Shown: piece after piece, positions 14,287-25,984 of the stretch | Numbering within the stretch: position 1 is the first letter of the stretch | Layout of the letters: the number at the start of each line of letters is the position of its first letter | Assembly (NCBI GenBank): GCA_027257055.1 | Contig: JAPVLO010000153.1 | Span: 5,394,001 to 5,458,000, forward strand | DNA length: 64,000 nt | Source: Cephalopachus bancanus | Taxonomy: Eukaryota > Chordata > Mammalia > Primates > Tarsiidae | Direction: 5' to 3' | Program-made: the position numbers and the translations under genes | Notes under the pieces: model-generated | Database searches by the model: none | The model's input: the letters and a program-made list of their open reading frames with translations, nothing else | Told to the model about the DNA's origin: nothing

Positions 14287-15330
14287 ATGAGAAGGAACCA
14301 GAGAAAAAATTCTGACAGTATGAAAAAACAGAGTTCTCCAACACCCCCAAAACACCATACCTACTCTTCAGCAACGAACCCTAGCCAAGATGAAATTTTG
14401 GAAATTCCAGACATAGAATTCAAGCAGTTGATGATAAAATTGATCAATGAACTTCAGGAGAAAATTGAAAACCAAAATAAAAGAAATTTTATAATACTAA
14501 GAAAAGGATTGACAGTAGCAGGAAACTATGGGGGGAGGGGAACAGGGAGGTGGGATTAATGGTAGTCAACATCTGTCTGGGGAAGGGGGGGCACACCTCA
14601 TCAACAAGGGTACCTGCACAATGAATATGTGTATACCTAACCCTTAACTGTACCCCACAATTTTAAAATAAAAAAATATATAATTTTTTTTAAAAAGAAA
14701 TTTTAAAAACTATCCAGGACATGGATGAACATGTTTCCAAAGAGACAGACTTCTAAAAAAACAAACAAAGAAAAAACAAGCTGAAATTCTGGAAATCACA
14801 GAATCATTTAGGGAAGTACAAAATGCAGTGTAAAGTTTTAAGAGGAGACTAGAACAAGCAGAAGAAAGAATCTCAGAACGTGAATCCAAGGCTTTTGAAT
14901 TAACCAAATTGATAACAATAAAGAAAAGAGAATCAAGAGAACAGAACAAAGTCACCAAGAAACATGGGATTATGTAAAACAGCCAAATCTAAGAATCATA
15001 GGTGTTCCCAAGGAGAAAGAGAAAGAGCAACTGGTTTGAAAAAGCTATTTGCAGGAATAATGAAGAAAAAATTTCCTGGCTTTGCCAGAGATGTAAACAT
15101 CCAGATACAAGAAGCCCAAAGAACCCTCAGAAAATTCATTGCAAAAAAGTCATCCTAAGGCATATAATCATTTGGTTATGCAAAGTTAATGTGAAGGAAA
15201 TAATTTTAAGAGAGGTAAGAAAAAAGTGTCAAAAACTTAAAAAGGTAAACCTATCAAACTGAGAGTAGATATCTCAGAAGAAACCCTATAAGCCAGAAGA
15301 GATTAGGGTCCCATCTTCAATCTCCTCAAA
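14287..15330 (+). pseudogene. Degenerate LINE-1 ORF1 with a 200-bp insertion
   Basis: Starts ATGAGAAGGAACCAGAGAAA, the recognisable N terminus of L1PB/L1MA-type ORF1 (RNA-binding chaperone, p40). Coding similarity continues to 14491, is broken by a retro-insertion to 14692, and resumes at AAACTATCCAGGACATGGA. The C-terminal domain is traceable near 15100-15300 (AATGTGAAGGAAATAATTTTAAG). Frameshifts and stops make it non-functional. Confidence 0.82.
14492..14692 (+). mobile_element. Short 5'-truncated L1 3' UTR insertion inside ORF1
   Basis: About 200 bases, starting with a G-rich stretch (GGGGGGAGGGGAACAGGGAGG) and ending TACCCCACAATTTTAAAATA plus an A/T-rich tail. It is flanked by the direct repeat AAAGAAATTTTA (14480-14491 and 14694-14705). 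It looks like the very 3' end of a LINE-1 of this lineage; a related end sits at 16402-16470. Confidence 0.75.
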
Positions 15331-16401
15331 CAAAATAACTGGCAGCCAGTGATTTTGTATCCCACAAAACTAAGTTTCATAAATGAATGAGAAATGAAAT
15401 CCTTTGCAAATTAGCAAATGCTGAGGAAATTTGTCAACACTAGACTAGCTCTACAAGAAATATTCAAAGGAGTCCTAAATACTGAAAAAAAAGGTCAAGA
15501 TACACCAGTAGAAAAACAGTGAAAATCATACAGTTCACAGGCTTTATGGAACACCAACACAATAGAGAAAATAAATAAAGCAACCAGATAACAACCAGTA
15601 TGAAGAACAGAAAAGTACCTTACACAATCATTATTAATTCTGAACGTATATGGTCTCAATGCCACAATAAAAAGATATAGATATAGACTAACAGAATAGA
15701 TTTTTAAAAACACACACACACAAACACACACAACCAAATATCTGCTGCCTTTAAAAGACCCACTAAACTCACAAAGGCTCCTATAGACTCCAGTAAAGGA
15801 ATGGGGAAAATATTCTATGCAAACAGAAACTAAAAACAAGCAGGAGTAGTCATTCTCATATCAGACTAAACCAATTTTAAATTAACAACATTTAAAAAAG
15901 ACAAAGATGGTCATCATATAATGATAAAGGAATCAATCCAATAAGAAGCTATAATCATTATAAATAAATATGTGCCTAATACCAGAGGTCCCAACTTTAT
16001 AAAACAAATTCTACTAGACCAAAAAAAAAGGAGAGATAGACAGCAATACAATAATAGTGGGATACTTCACTCCACTGACAATGATAGACAAATCATCAAA
16101 GCAGTAAGTCAACAACAACAACAAAAAATTAGAGTTAAATAGGACTCCAAAGGAAATAGAACCGACATACATCTGCAGAACATTCCATTCTTAAACTTCA
16201 GATTATACATTTTTTTCATCAGCATATGGAATAAACTCCAAGATAGACCATACAGTAGGCCACAAATCAAGTCTTCATTAATTCAAAAAAATCAAAATCA
16301 TGTCAGGCACCATCTCAGACCACAATAGAATAAAAACAGAAGTTAACTCCAAGAAGAACTCTCAAAATCAAACAAAGACATGGAAGTTAAACAAGTTACT
16401 C

Positions 16402-16479
16402 ATTAAGGGTAACTGCATAATGAACATTTGTATACTTAACCCTGAATTGTACCCCACATTCTTAAAATTAAAAAAACAA
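16402..16479 (+). mobile_element. L1 3' end fused to an Alu (possible chimeric retro-insertion)
   Basis: About 75 bases ending TACCCCACATTCTTAAAATTAAAAAAA match the 3' end of the insertion at 14492-14692 and are immediately followed by an Alu. The only clear direct repeat, TTACTC, lies outside the whole block (16396-16401 and 17096-17101), suggesting a single event or an Alu inserted into the tail. Confidence 0.6.
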
Positions 16480-17095
16480 GCCAGGTTCAATGGCTCAGCC
16501 TATAATTCCAGCACTTTGGAGGTCAAGGCAAGAGGACTGCCTGGGCCCACAGGTTCGAGATGAACCTGGGCAACTTGGCAAGACTTCGTCTTTATAATAT
16601 ATATACATATATAAAATTAAGCCGGGCTCGGTGGCTCAGCCTGTAATCCTGTGCCTTTGGGAGGCTGAGGTGAGTGGATTGCCTGAGCCCGCAGGTTCGA
16701 GACCTACCTGGGCAGCGAGACCTCATCTCTACAATAAATCAAAAAATCAGCCGGGCGTGGTAGCGCATGCCTGTAATTCCGGCTACTTGGAAGGCTGAGG
16801 CGGAAGGATCGCCGGAGCCCAGCAGATCGAGGCTGCAATGGCCAGGAGCAGCCACTGCACTCCAGTCTGGGTAACAGAGTGAGACTCCAACTCAAAAAAA
16901 AAAAAAAAAAATTAGCCGGGTGTGGTAGCACATGCCTGTAGTTCCGGCTCCTTGGAAGGCTGAGGTGGAAGGATCACCGGAGCCCAGCAGGCCGATGCTG
17001 GGGTGGCCGTGAGTTTGCCACTGCACTCCAGCCTGGGCAACAGAGTGAGACTCCAAATAAAAATAAATTAATTAATTTAATTAAAGTAAAAAAAT
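16480..17095 (+). mobile_element. Older Alu split in its linker by a younger Alu
   Basis: The left arm is at 16480-16613 and the right arm resumes at 16911 (ATTAGCCGGGTGTGGTAGCA) to a decayed AATAAAAATAAATTAATT tail. The two halves form one dimer interrupted by the element at 16621-16910. Confidence 0.9.
16621..16910 (+). mobile_element. Young Alu nested in the linker of an older Alu
   Basis: A complete dimer GCCGGGCTCGG to CTCCAACTC plus an 18-base A tail, inserted into the A-rich linker of the host Alu; AAAATTA precedes and follows it. It carries the short left-arm form (GGGCAGCGAGACC). Confidence 0.93.
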
Positions 17096-18267
17096 TTACT
17101 CTTGAACAATCATTGGGTCAATAATGAAATCAAGATGGAAATTTTAAAAATCCTTGAAATGATTGACAACAATAAAACAAGTCATTAAAACTTCTGGGGC
17201 ACAGACAAAGTTGTGCTCAGAGGAAAATTTATAGTACTTAAGAGCTACATTAATAAGACCAAAAGATCATATATTGACAACCTAACACCACACCTCAAGG
17301 AACTAGAAAAACAAAAATCAACCAATCCCAAAACTAACAGAAGAAAAGAAATAATAAAGATCAGAGCAGAACTAAATGAAACTGAAATTTAAAAAAATAC
17401 AAAGGATTAATGAAACAAAAAGTTGGTTCTTTTAAAAAAATAATCAAAATTGATAGATCACCAACTAGATTAAGAGAGAAAATTCAAATTAGCTCAACCA
17501 GAAATGAAGACATGACAATTGATAAAACAGAAATTCAAAAGATCTTCCTAGACTATTATGAACACCTCTATGCAAACAAATGACACAATCTAGAGGAAAT
17601 GGATAAAGTCTTGGAAACATACAACCCCTCAAACTTGAATCAGGAAGAAATAGAAACCCTAAACAGATCAGTAATAAGTAATGAGATTGAAATAGTGATT
17701 AGAAGTCTCCCAACAACAACAAAAAAGAAAACAAAGGCCAGGACCTGAGGGACCCATGGTTGAATTCTACCAGACCTTCAAAGAAGAACTGGTACCAATT
17801 ATACTGAAGCTATACCAAAGATTGAAGAGGAGGCCAGAAGCACTCTGATAAACAAAGCCAGGAAAAAAAAAGAAAAGAAAACTACAGACCACTATCCCTT
17901 ATCAAGATAGACATAAAAATCCTCAACAAAATATTAGCAAATCGAATTCAATAACACATAAAAAAAATAATACACCACAACCATGTTGGTTTTATCCCAG
18001 AGATGCAAAGGTGGTTCAACATGTGCACATCAATAAACATGATCCACTACATAAACAGAATTAAAAACAAAAATCATAAGATCATTTCAATAGATGCAGA
18101 GAAAGCATTTGATAAAATCCAGCATCCCTTCATGACAAAAGCCCTCAGCAAAATATGCACAGACAGAACATTCCCCAAAATCATAAAAGCTTTATACAAC
18201 AAACTGACAATCAATGTCATCCTGAACCGCAAAAGTTGAACACATTTTCCCTCAAAACTGGAAGAAG

Positions 18268-18549
18268 TCTGGGTTCAGTGACTCAGCACTTTGGGAGGCT
18301 GAGGCGAGTGATTGCCTGAGCCTGTGGGTTTGAGACCAGTCCAGGCAACCTGGCGAGCCTTGTCTCTACAATAAATCAAGAATTAGCTGAGCGTGGGAGC
18401 ATGCGCCTGTAGTTCCGGCTACTTGGAGGGCTGAAGTGGAAGGGTTGCCGGAGCCCAGCAGGTCCACATTGGGGCAGCCGTGAGTGCTCCACTGCACGCC
18501 AGCCTGGGCGACAGAGTAAGACTCCAACTCAAAAAAAAAGAAGAAAAAA
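18268..18549 (+). mobile_element. Alu inside LINE-1 ORF2
   Basis: A dimer flanked by the perfect direct repeat AAACTGGAAGAAG (18255-18267 and 18548-18560) within the RT region of the L1. The first bases are diverged (GTCTGGGTTCAGTG). Confidence 0.92.
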
Positions 18550-18855
18550 ACTGGAAGAAGGCAAGGATGCCCACTTTCACCATTACTATTCAATATAGTA
18601 GCAGAATTCCTAGCAAGAGAAATCAGTCAAGAAAAAGAAATAGAGGGTATCCAAATTGGAGAAGAATAAAACTATCTCTATATGCCAATGATATACCTAG
18701 AGAACTCATACCTAGAGAACCCCAAAGATTCCTCCAAAAGACTCCTGGACTTAATAAATGAATTTGGGAAAGTTTCAGAATACAAAATCACCACACACAA
18801 ATCAGTAGCACTGCTACATACCAATAGCAAGCAAGCTGAGAATCAAAACTCAATT

Positions 18856-19119
18856 CTACCAGGATTACACCTGTAATCCTAGCACTTTGGGAGGCTGAGG
18901 CGAGAGAATTGCCTGCATCCAGCAGTTTGAGACCAGCCTGGGCAACATGGCGAGACCTCATTGAGAAGTGGGCAAATGACATGAACAGGCATCTCTCAAA
19001 AGAAGGCTGAGATGGAAGAACTGCCTGAGCCCAGTAGGTCAAGACTGCATAGCTGAGATTATGCCATTGCACTCAAGCATTAGCAACAGAATGAGACTCC
19101 AATTAAAAAAAAAAAAAAA
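18856..19119 (+). mobile_element. Chimeric Alu with LINE-1 filler in its linker
   Basis: Flanked by the direct repeat AACTCAATT (ending 18855 and starting about 19120), so it is one insertion. The left arm runs to CGAGACCTCA (18960). The expected linker and start of the right arm are replaced by about 45 bases of L1 ORF2 (18961-19005), after which the right arm resumes at GGCTGAGATGG. The 5' end is also odd: GGATTACA and TGTAATCC form an inverted pair at 18862-18879. Confidence 0.88.
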
Positions 19120-20228
19120 AACTCAATTACATTTACAGTAGCAGTAAGGAACTAAAATATCTACAGATATAATTAACCAAGGAGGTGAAAGATCTCTACA
19201 AAGAGAACTATAAAACCCTGATGAAAGAAACTGCAGAGGATACAAATAGAGAAATAGCCCACAACCATGTATTAAAAGGAACAACATTATTAAAATGACC
19301 ATATTATCCAAAGTAATCTACAGATTCAAGGCAATCTCTATCCAACTACCAATGCTATTTTTCACAGAATTAGAAAATCCAAAAATTCAAATGGAACCAA
19401 AAAAGAGCCAGAATAGTCAAAGCAATCCTAAACAAAAAGAACAAAGCCGATGCATCACATTACCTGACTTCAAATTATACTAAACAGCTATAGTAACCAA
19501 AACAGTATGGTACTGGTATAACAGCAGACACTTAAACCAATGAAACAAAATCAATAATCCAGAAATAAACCCAAATACCTAAAACCAACTCATCTTTGGC
19601 AAAGTAGACAAAAACATACACTGGGGAAAAGACATCCTATGTAACAAATGGTGTGGGAAAAATTGGATAGCTATGTGCAGAAAAATGAAACTTGATCCCT
19701 ATCTCCCCCCCATATACAAAAACTAAATCAAGATATATTAAAGATTTAAATGTCAGACCTAAAACCATAAAAATCCTAGAAGAAAACCTAGAGGAAACTT
19801 ACAGACATCAACCTAAGCAAAGAATTTATGGCTAAAACCCCAAAAGCAAATAAAACTAAAACAAAAATAAATCAGTGGGCCACAATTAAACTAAAAAGCT
19901 TCTGCATAGAAAAAGAAATAATCAACAGAGCAAATAGGCAACATATATAATGGGAGAAGACATTTTCAAACTATACATCTGAAAAAGGACTAATGTCCAA
20001 AATCTACAAAGAACTCAAACAAATGAGTAAGATACAAACAAATAACACCATTAAGAAGTGGGCAAACGACATGAACAGGCATCTCTCAAAAAAAGATATG
20101 CAAATGGCCCACAAACATGAAAAAAATGCACAACATCACTCATAATCAGGGAAACACAAATTAAAACCACAATGAAATATCACCTTACACCAGTCAGAAT
20201 GGCCATTCTTTAAAAAACCAAAAATCAA

Positions 20229-20523
20229 GCCGGGCTCGGTGGCTCAGCCTGTAGTCCCACGCCTTTGGGAGGTTGAGGTGAGTGGATTGCCTGAGCCCGC
20301 GGGTTTGAGAACTGCCTGGGCAACTTGGCGAGACCTCATCTCTACAATAAATCAAAATGAGCCGGACGTGGTAGTGTGCGCCTGTAGTTCCAGCTCCTTG
20401 GAAGGCTGAGGCGAAAGGATCGCCGGAGCCCAGCAGGTCGAGGCTGCGGTGGCTGGGAGCGGCCACTGCACTCCAGTCTGGGTGACAGAGTGAGACTCCA
20501 ACTCAAAAAAAAAAAAAAAAAAA
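20229..20523 (+). mobile_element. Alu inside LINE-1 ORF2 C-terminal region
   Basis: A complete dimer GCCGGGCTCGG to CTCCAACTC plus a long A tail, with AAAATCAA on both sides. It has the long left-arm form (GGGCAACTTGGCGAGACC). Confidence 0.94.
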
Positions 20524-21182
20524 AAATCAATGGAGATTGATGGGGATGCAGAGAAAAAAGAACACATATACACTGTTGATGGGAGTATAAATTAGCATAA
20601 CCTCTATGGAAAGCAGTATAGAGTTTACTCAAAGAACTAAAAATAGATCTACCTTTGATCCAGCAATCCCACTAGTCGGTATCTACCCTAAGGAACAGAA
20701 ATTGCTATCCAGCAGACAACTGCACTCACATGTTCATCGTGGCACAATTCACAATCACAAATACATGGAATCAATCTAAATACTCAGCAACCAATCAGTG
20801 GATAATGAAAATGTGGTATATATACACCATGGAATACTATGCAGCCATAAAAAGAATGAAACCATGGCCTTTGCAACAACATGGATGGAGCTGGGGATCA
20901 TCATCCTAAGTAAACTGACTCAGAAACAGAAAACCAAACACCACATGTTCTCATTCATATGTGGGAGCTAAATGGTCGAAGAAGGAAGTAACAGACACTA
21001 GGGACACCAATAAAGGGGGAGGGAAGAAGAGTTAAGGTTTAGGAACTACCTATGGGGCACAATGTTCACTATCTGGGGAATAGACCACCTGAAACCCAAT
21101 CCCCACCACAACAGAGTATGTCCATGTAATGAACATGCATGTGTACACCCTGAATCTAAAAAGAAAGAAAAAAAAAGAAAAA

Positions 21183-21725
21183 AGAAAGAAAAATAAAAAG
21201 AAATGAATGGATAAAGAAAAGGTGGCATATGTACACAATGAAATACTATTCAGCTATAAAAAAGAATGAAGTCCTGTCATTCATACAACATGAATGAGTC
21301 TGGAAAGCACAGTTTAAGTGAAAGGAAAAATAAGATAAATATTGCATTTCATTATTCATATGTAGAAGCTTAAAAAGTTGACCTCACAGAAAGAGAGAGC
21401 AGAATAGTAGTTACTATAGGCTGGGAAGGGTGGGGGGAGTGCAGGTAGAGGGAGGTTGGTTAATGGTTACAAAATTACAGCTAGATAGTGGGACTAAGTT
21501 CTAGTGTTCTACAGCACTGTAGGGTGACTATAGCTAATAATTTATTACATATTTCAGATAGATAGAAGAGAGGGTTCTGTATGTTCCCAGCACAAAGAAA
21601 TGATAAATGAGGTAATAGATATACTAATTACCATTTTGAGCACTACACATTGTACTATTGAAATATCACTATGTAACCAGAAATGTATACAATTATTATG
21701 TGCCAATTTAAAATTTTTTAAATGT
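21183..21725 (+). mobile_element. LINE-1 3' end (older L1M type)
   Basis: Starts in the last ORF2 codons (ATGGATAAAGAAAAGGTGGC), passes a G-rich 3' UTR block (GGCTGGGAAGGGTGGGGGG) and ends TATGTGCCAATTTAAAATTT, the usual L1MA/L1MB terminal pattern. It may be the 3' part of the L1 at 11890-13344, separated from it by the L1 inserted between, with a deletion of about 0.8 kb; that link is inference. Confidence 0.82.
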
Positions 21726-22371
21726 CTGTTAATTTGCCACCTTAACTTTATCATCTCTGCCAATATGGAACTGAAGAGATGAGGCAACATTTTTTTTGGA
21801 GTTGGGAATGGATTCAGCAGGTTTATAAAAAATAACAAGAAAAAAAGAATTTGGAAATAGTGCACAAATAAATGAGCCATATAGTAAGTCACAGAAACTT
21901 ACTAAACTGAAGAAAATTGAAAGGATATGTTTAAAAAGAAAAATCACTTAGTCTTTGGGGAAAAGAGTCAAAACAAGCATTTTCTTTTTTATTTTAAACT
22001 TAATTACTAATTTCAAGAACTGCAAGGTTCACAATATATAACTACCTTTATTTCTATCTCTGCAACTAAATTCAATTCATGAATTTTCATAGGAACAGCA
22101 TTCTCCTTCATATAATATTATTTGATAAATGGCCAACAGGGTCACCACCTATCATCAGAATACTGGTGTATTAGTCACACATACATATTCATTTAGTCAT
22201 ACGTGAAGTGGACTGGTTGTACTGATGCTACCTTGCCAGACCTAGAAATACCCAGAAGAAATTCAAACTACCCTCTATCAAATCATCTATTAACGTAGGG
22301 ATTCCAGTAAGCAAGTGTATGCTTTAACTCTTTGGAGACTTCTACATTCATCCTTAAAAATAAATATGTAA
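21726..22371. other. Unique intronic DNA
   Basis: No exon, RNA gene or clear repeat was recognised. Confidence 0.5.
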
Positions 22372-22662
22372 GCCGGGCTCAGTGGCTCAGCCTGTAATCC
22401 CGCAATTTGGGAGGCTGAGGTGAGTGTATTGCCTGAGCCTGCGGGTTCGAGACCCGCCTGGGAAACTTGGCGAGACCTCATCTCTACAATAAATCAAAAA
22501 ATTAGCCGGGCATGGTAGCGCGTGCCTGTAGTTCCAGCTACTCGGAAGGCTGAGGCGGAAGGATCTCCGGAGTCCAGCAGGTCGAGGCTGCGGTGGCCAG
22601 GAGTGGCCACTGCACTCCAGTCTGGGTGACAGAGTGAGACTCCAACTCAAAAAAAAAGAAAA
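22372..22662 (+). mobile_element. Young Alu
   Basis: A full dimer GCCGGGCTCAGTGGCTCAGC to CTCCAACTC plus tail, flanked by an imperfect direct repeat (AAAAATAAATATGTAA and AAAAGATAAATATGCAA). It has the long left-arm form and a damaged CCGCAATTTGGG box. Confidence 0.93.
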
Positions 22663-22664
22663 AG

Positions 22665-23465
22665 ATAAATATGCAAATGAAAAATTAACAATTTTAAAAA
22701 TCAAATTCACTTACCACTTAGAGATGTACTAATGATGGCATCAACAATGTTTTGCATATTAATTTTGAAATAAAAAAGAAAATACTGATTTGCATCGTCC
22801 ACGGTTTATAATCCCTACATAGGAATTATTGTTCATCATCGATGCTCCCGTAGCCAAAATAAGTTACTGAGTAAAAACTGTGGAAAATGTGTAAATATAG
22901 TAAAACATAACAAACTTGAAATTTGTCAAACTTTCCTCCAACGTTTCTGAAGGTGTGGACATCGTACCTTGTTACGTGTCAATATAAAACACGTGGGCAA
23001 TGTTTCATGCAAAATTATATAAATTTATAGCAAGGCTGATGTGACATTAATTTTTTTCATTACTAGGTAGATTAGGTGATATTTTATATTATAAAGATAT
23101 AAAAATAAGTCTACGTAAGTTGAAAGTACTAGGAAAATTATAAATTAAATAAAGGCCATTTAAGTATAACAGGAACAAGCAGGTACATAAAATTAAAATG
23201 CCTCACAATAAATAACTCTTCCCTAATCAATAAGTTCAACTTCCCCAGGAGTATTTTATCAGCTTACTTTGAGTTACAAAATAAAAATGGCAGTAATAAT
23301 TCTGCACCTGTTTCACTAATAATACTGAAAAACCATGATCTAGTTTTTTGATACATTATAAATTAGGTTTACTGGTGGGCTAGTTTATATCAACAGTAAA
23401 CACAGTAATGAAAATAAAAACAAAGCTATTAATTGGTTTAAATGCTGGTTATTTAAATAGATAGT
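22665..23465. other. Unique intronic DNA
   Basis: AT-rich. No splice-site-bounded frame or repeat was recognised. Confidence 0.5.
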
Positions 23466-23663
23466 GTTTTTTTTTTTTTTTTTGAGTTGGAGTCTCACTC
23501 TGTTGCCCAGACTGGAGTGCAGTGGCCACTCCTGGCCACTGTAGCCTTGACCTGCTGGGCTCTGGCGATCTTCCCGCCTCAGCCTTCCAAGTAGCTGGAA
23601 CTACAGGTGCGTGCTACCACGCCCGGCTAATTTTTTGATTTATTGTAGAGACGAGGTCTCGCC
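23466..23663 (-). mobile_element. 5'-truncated Alu, reverse orientation
   Basis: An intact right arm and linker on the minus strand, but the left arm stops after about 20 bases (GGCGAGACCTCGTCTC on its own strand). No convincing direct repeat was found, so either truncation at insertion or a later deletion removed the rest. Confidence 0.9.
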
Positions 23664-25153
23664 TTTTAAAAGCACCCTTAAGACTTTAAAATAAAAAACT
23701 ATGAGATTATGTTAAAGAATAACTAGAATTAGATATAATCAAATAATTAGATAAAAGCTACATCAGATATTATAGGGACACGATTCAAACAGTATATTTT
23801 CTGTTTCTATGAGGACATAACTGAAAAAGAGCCATTATGAATATAATACCACCTTACTTATTTGGCAGCCCAGACAGTACAAAACCCTGCCCAGAATCAG
23901 GAAGTAAGCAAGAAAAAGTCTCCAAAGAGAATGTCGCCAAAGAGAATGGCAAAAATCCATGTGTTAAAAAAAAAAAAAAAAAAAATCATGCACTATACTA
24001 ATTGCTTATTTCTTCTTCTGTGCCACTTCTAAAAAGCTTAGACCACTACTACTTCATCCCTAGTCCCAGCCTACGAAAAGCAGAAAACTAAGGGAGAGAT
24101 TGAGATATTTCTACAGACTGTCATACCAACAACAGGAAGAAGTAATAATTAACAAAAAGGGAAATCCAAAAAAATTAAAACAGCAATCAACAATTCAAAA
24201 AGCTGTAAACAGGTCTATATATGCCAAGACTTTCTAAGGCATATTATACCATAGCGTAATAAATTATAAATTACGAAGATGTCAAATTATATTCAAAATA
24301 CTCATGAATGTAGGAAACTAATTTACTTTTTGTTAGCACCCCTAAAAATGGAGAAGAAAAAACTCAGCATTACAGAAAAGTTAACTTTTCAGAGACTCAA
24401 CTATGTGAGTCATTGTTTCTCAGAGAATTTTATAATTATGTTTATATATGGTATTGACTATAAAAATCATATGAAATCTGCCAAGCAGTCTTTCACCAAA
24501 GCCTATGAGACCCAACATGCTCCACACATGCTCAAGTAAGAGATACTCATCAAATGTAAGAGAAATCTTCACATCCAAGAATCCAATCTAGTCTTATGAA
24601 CACCAACTATATTCAAGGGTTTACACATTTATCCAGATTATAATCTTGGGAAGTAAGTATTATCCTATTTTACAGGCATCTTAAATTTGGTGGTAGATTA
24701 TCTGGTCAAAGCTACTGCTTACTTGGTCAAAGTACCTCTGGTTCTGATTACAAAGTGCATGCTCTGTTCATTATGCCATGCCAAAATTTGCCAAAAACTT
24801 TAATTGTATAATTCATCTTTAGAAGCTACAAACAAATTTTTAAAATATTTATAATTTACTGAATCCTTCCATCAAAAGCATTTACAACTGTCAATCAATT
24901 TCCCAAGTGTATTCCTGAGAATCCTCCACTCAGAGTATAACAGTGCTACTGGCTGTGGGGAGAGAGAAGAATTTGTATCAAATGTCTAGAAAATGCTGGT
25001 TTCTTTTGTTGATATATTTCTCAGGATCTTTAATGTACCACTCTTTGGCATTATGGCTCTCCAAGAGATTAAACAATACTTTCTGCATGGACATCCTACA
25101 GGTACAAGCAGTCTGAGGCACACACTTAGGAAATCCTGCATTGTATTATCCAA
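23664..25153. other. Unique intron with a MIR fragment
   Basis: A reverse MIR-like segment lies near 24605-24780 (AAGTATTATCCTATTTTACAGGC and an ending TGCTCTGTTCATTATGCCATGCC). A poly-A run is at 23967-23985. The remainder is unique. Confidence 0.5.
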
Positions 25154-25450
25154 TGCAGCATCCCCAGCCATTTTAGCATCAGGGACTGGTTTTGTGGAAG
25201 ACAATTTTTCCACAGACCAGAAGTGGGAGGGATCATCAGGCATTAGAATATCATAAGGAGCATGCAACTTAGACTCCTCACATGTGCAGTTCACAATAGG
25301 GTTCGCGCTCCTATGAGAATCTAATATTGCCACTGATCTGACAGGAAACAGTGTTCTGCTAGCTCGCTGCTCATATCCTGCTGTGTGGCCTGGTTCCTAA
25401 CAGGCCACAGACTGCTACCAGTCTGCATCCCAGGGGCTGGGGACACCTGT
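25154..25450. mobile_element. hAT-type non-autonomous DNA transposon (MER1-group-like)
   Basis: Ends are diverged inverted repeats: GCAGCATCCCCAGCC on the left and GGGGCTGGGGACACCTG on the right. The internal GGCCTGGTTCCTAACAGGCC is diagnostic of the common mammalian hAT-Charlie MITE with ends CAGGGGTCCCCAACC. It is related to the element at 41374-41902. The open frames on both strands here are by-products. Confidence 0.82.
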
Positions 25451-25679
25451 AATGCATACAATCCCTGACCACTAGGCTCTCATAACCCAGGCACTGATAT
25501 GCAGAAACTTAAAATACACTGGAAACATATCCAAGAAAAAACTTAAGTGGAGCGCAACTAATATAATATTCATGACATTTTTTTCCTCCACCTCATCTTC
25601 AGCCTTTAGAGGAAAAAAGGTGAGGGCAGGCAGCGACATTCAAATAAGCCAGTATTAATATCCCCCAACTTTATATTTT

Positions 25680-25984
25680 GAAAAGCTTCAAAAGTACAAA
25701 AAAATTAAAATAGTACAATAAACACCATATACCCTTTTCAACAAATACTGTATATCATAACAGTTTATCACATCTGTATTATCAATCCCTCTCTCCCTCC
25801 ACCCCACACAAACAAACATAAACACACACATCACTTTAATTTTGCTATACCACTTAAAAGTAAGTTGCATATCTCATGATATTTCACACCTATTCATCAT
25901 CTGGTATCTTCTAAGAACAAAGATAATTTTCTTCATGACAATGACTCTATATAACATGATTCAATTAATATCATCTGTATCCAT
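25680..25984 (-). mobile_element. Old L1 3' UTR fragment (L1M type)
   Basis: The GTAAGTTGCATATCTCATGA and TTCTAAGAACAAAGATAATTTTC blocks are characteristic of ancient L1 3' UTRs in reverse orientation. It contains a CA-rich stretch near 25800-25830. Confidence 0.65.

Larger units (their letters stand above)
15331..21182 (+). pseudogene. Degenerate LINE-1 inter-ORF region, ORF2 and 3' UTR with nested insertions
   Basis: Continuation of the L1 that begins at 13345. The inter-ORF spacer and endonuclease N terminus lie at about 15480-15900. The reverse transcriptase lies at about 17600-18860, with the metal-binding FADD-type motif present only as LYANDI (about 18676-18693). The C-terminal ORF2 follows to about 20960 and the 3' UTR to a purine-rich tail at 21160-21182. 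Five insertions split it (16396-17101, 18268-18549, 18856-19119, 20229-20523 and the one in ORF1). With those removed the element is close to 6 kb, near full length. It is long dead. Confidence 0.88.

Noticed and set aside
24986..25333. 115-residue minus-strand frame
   Set aside because: It overlaps a hAT non-autonomous element and unique flank; not transposase-like.
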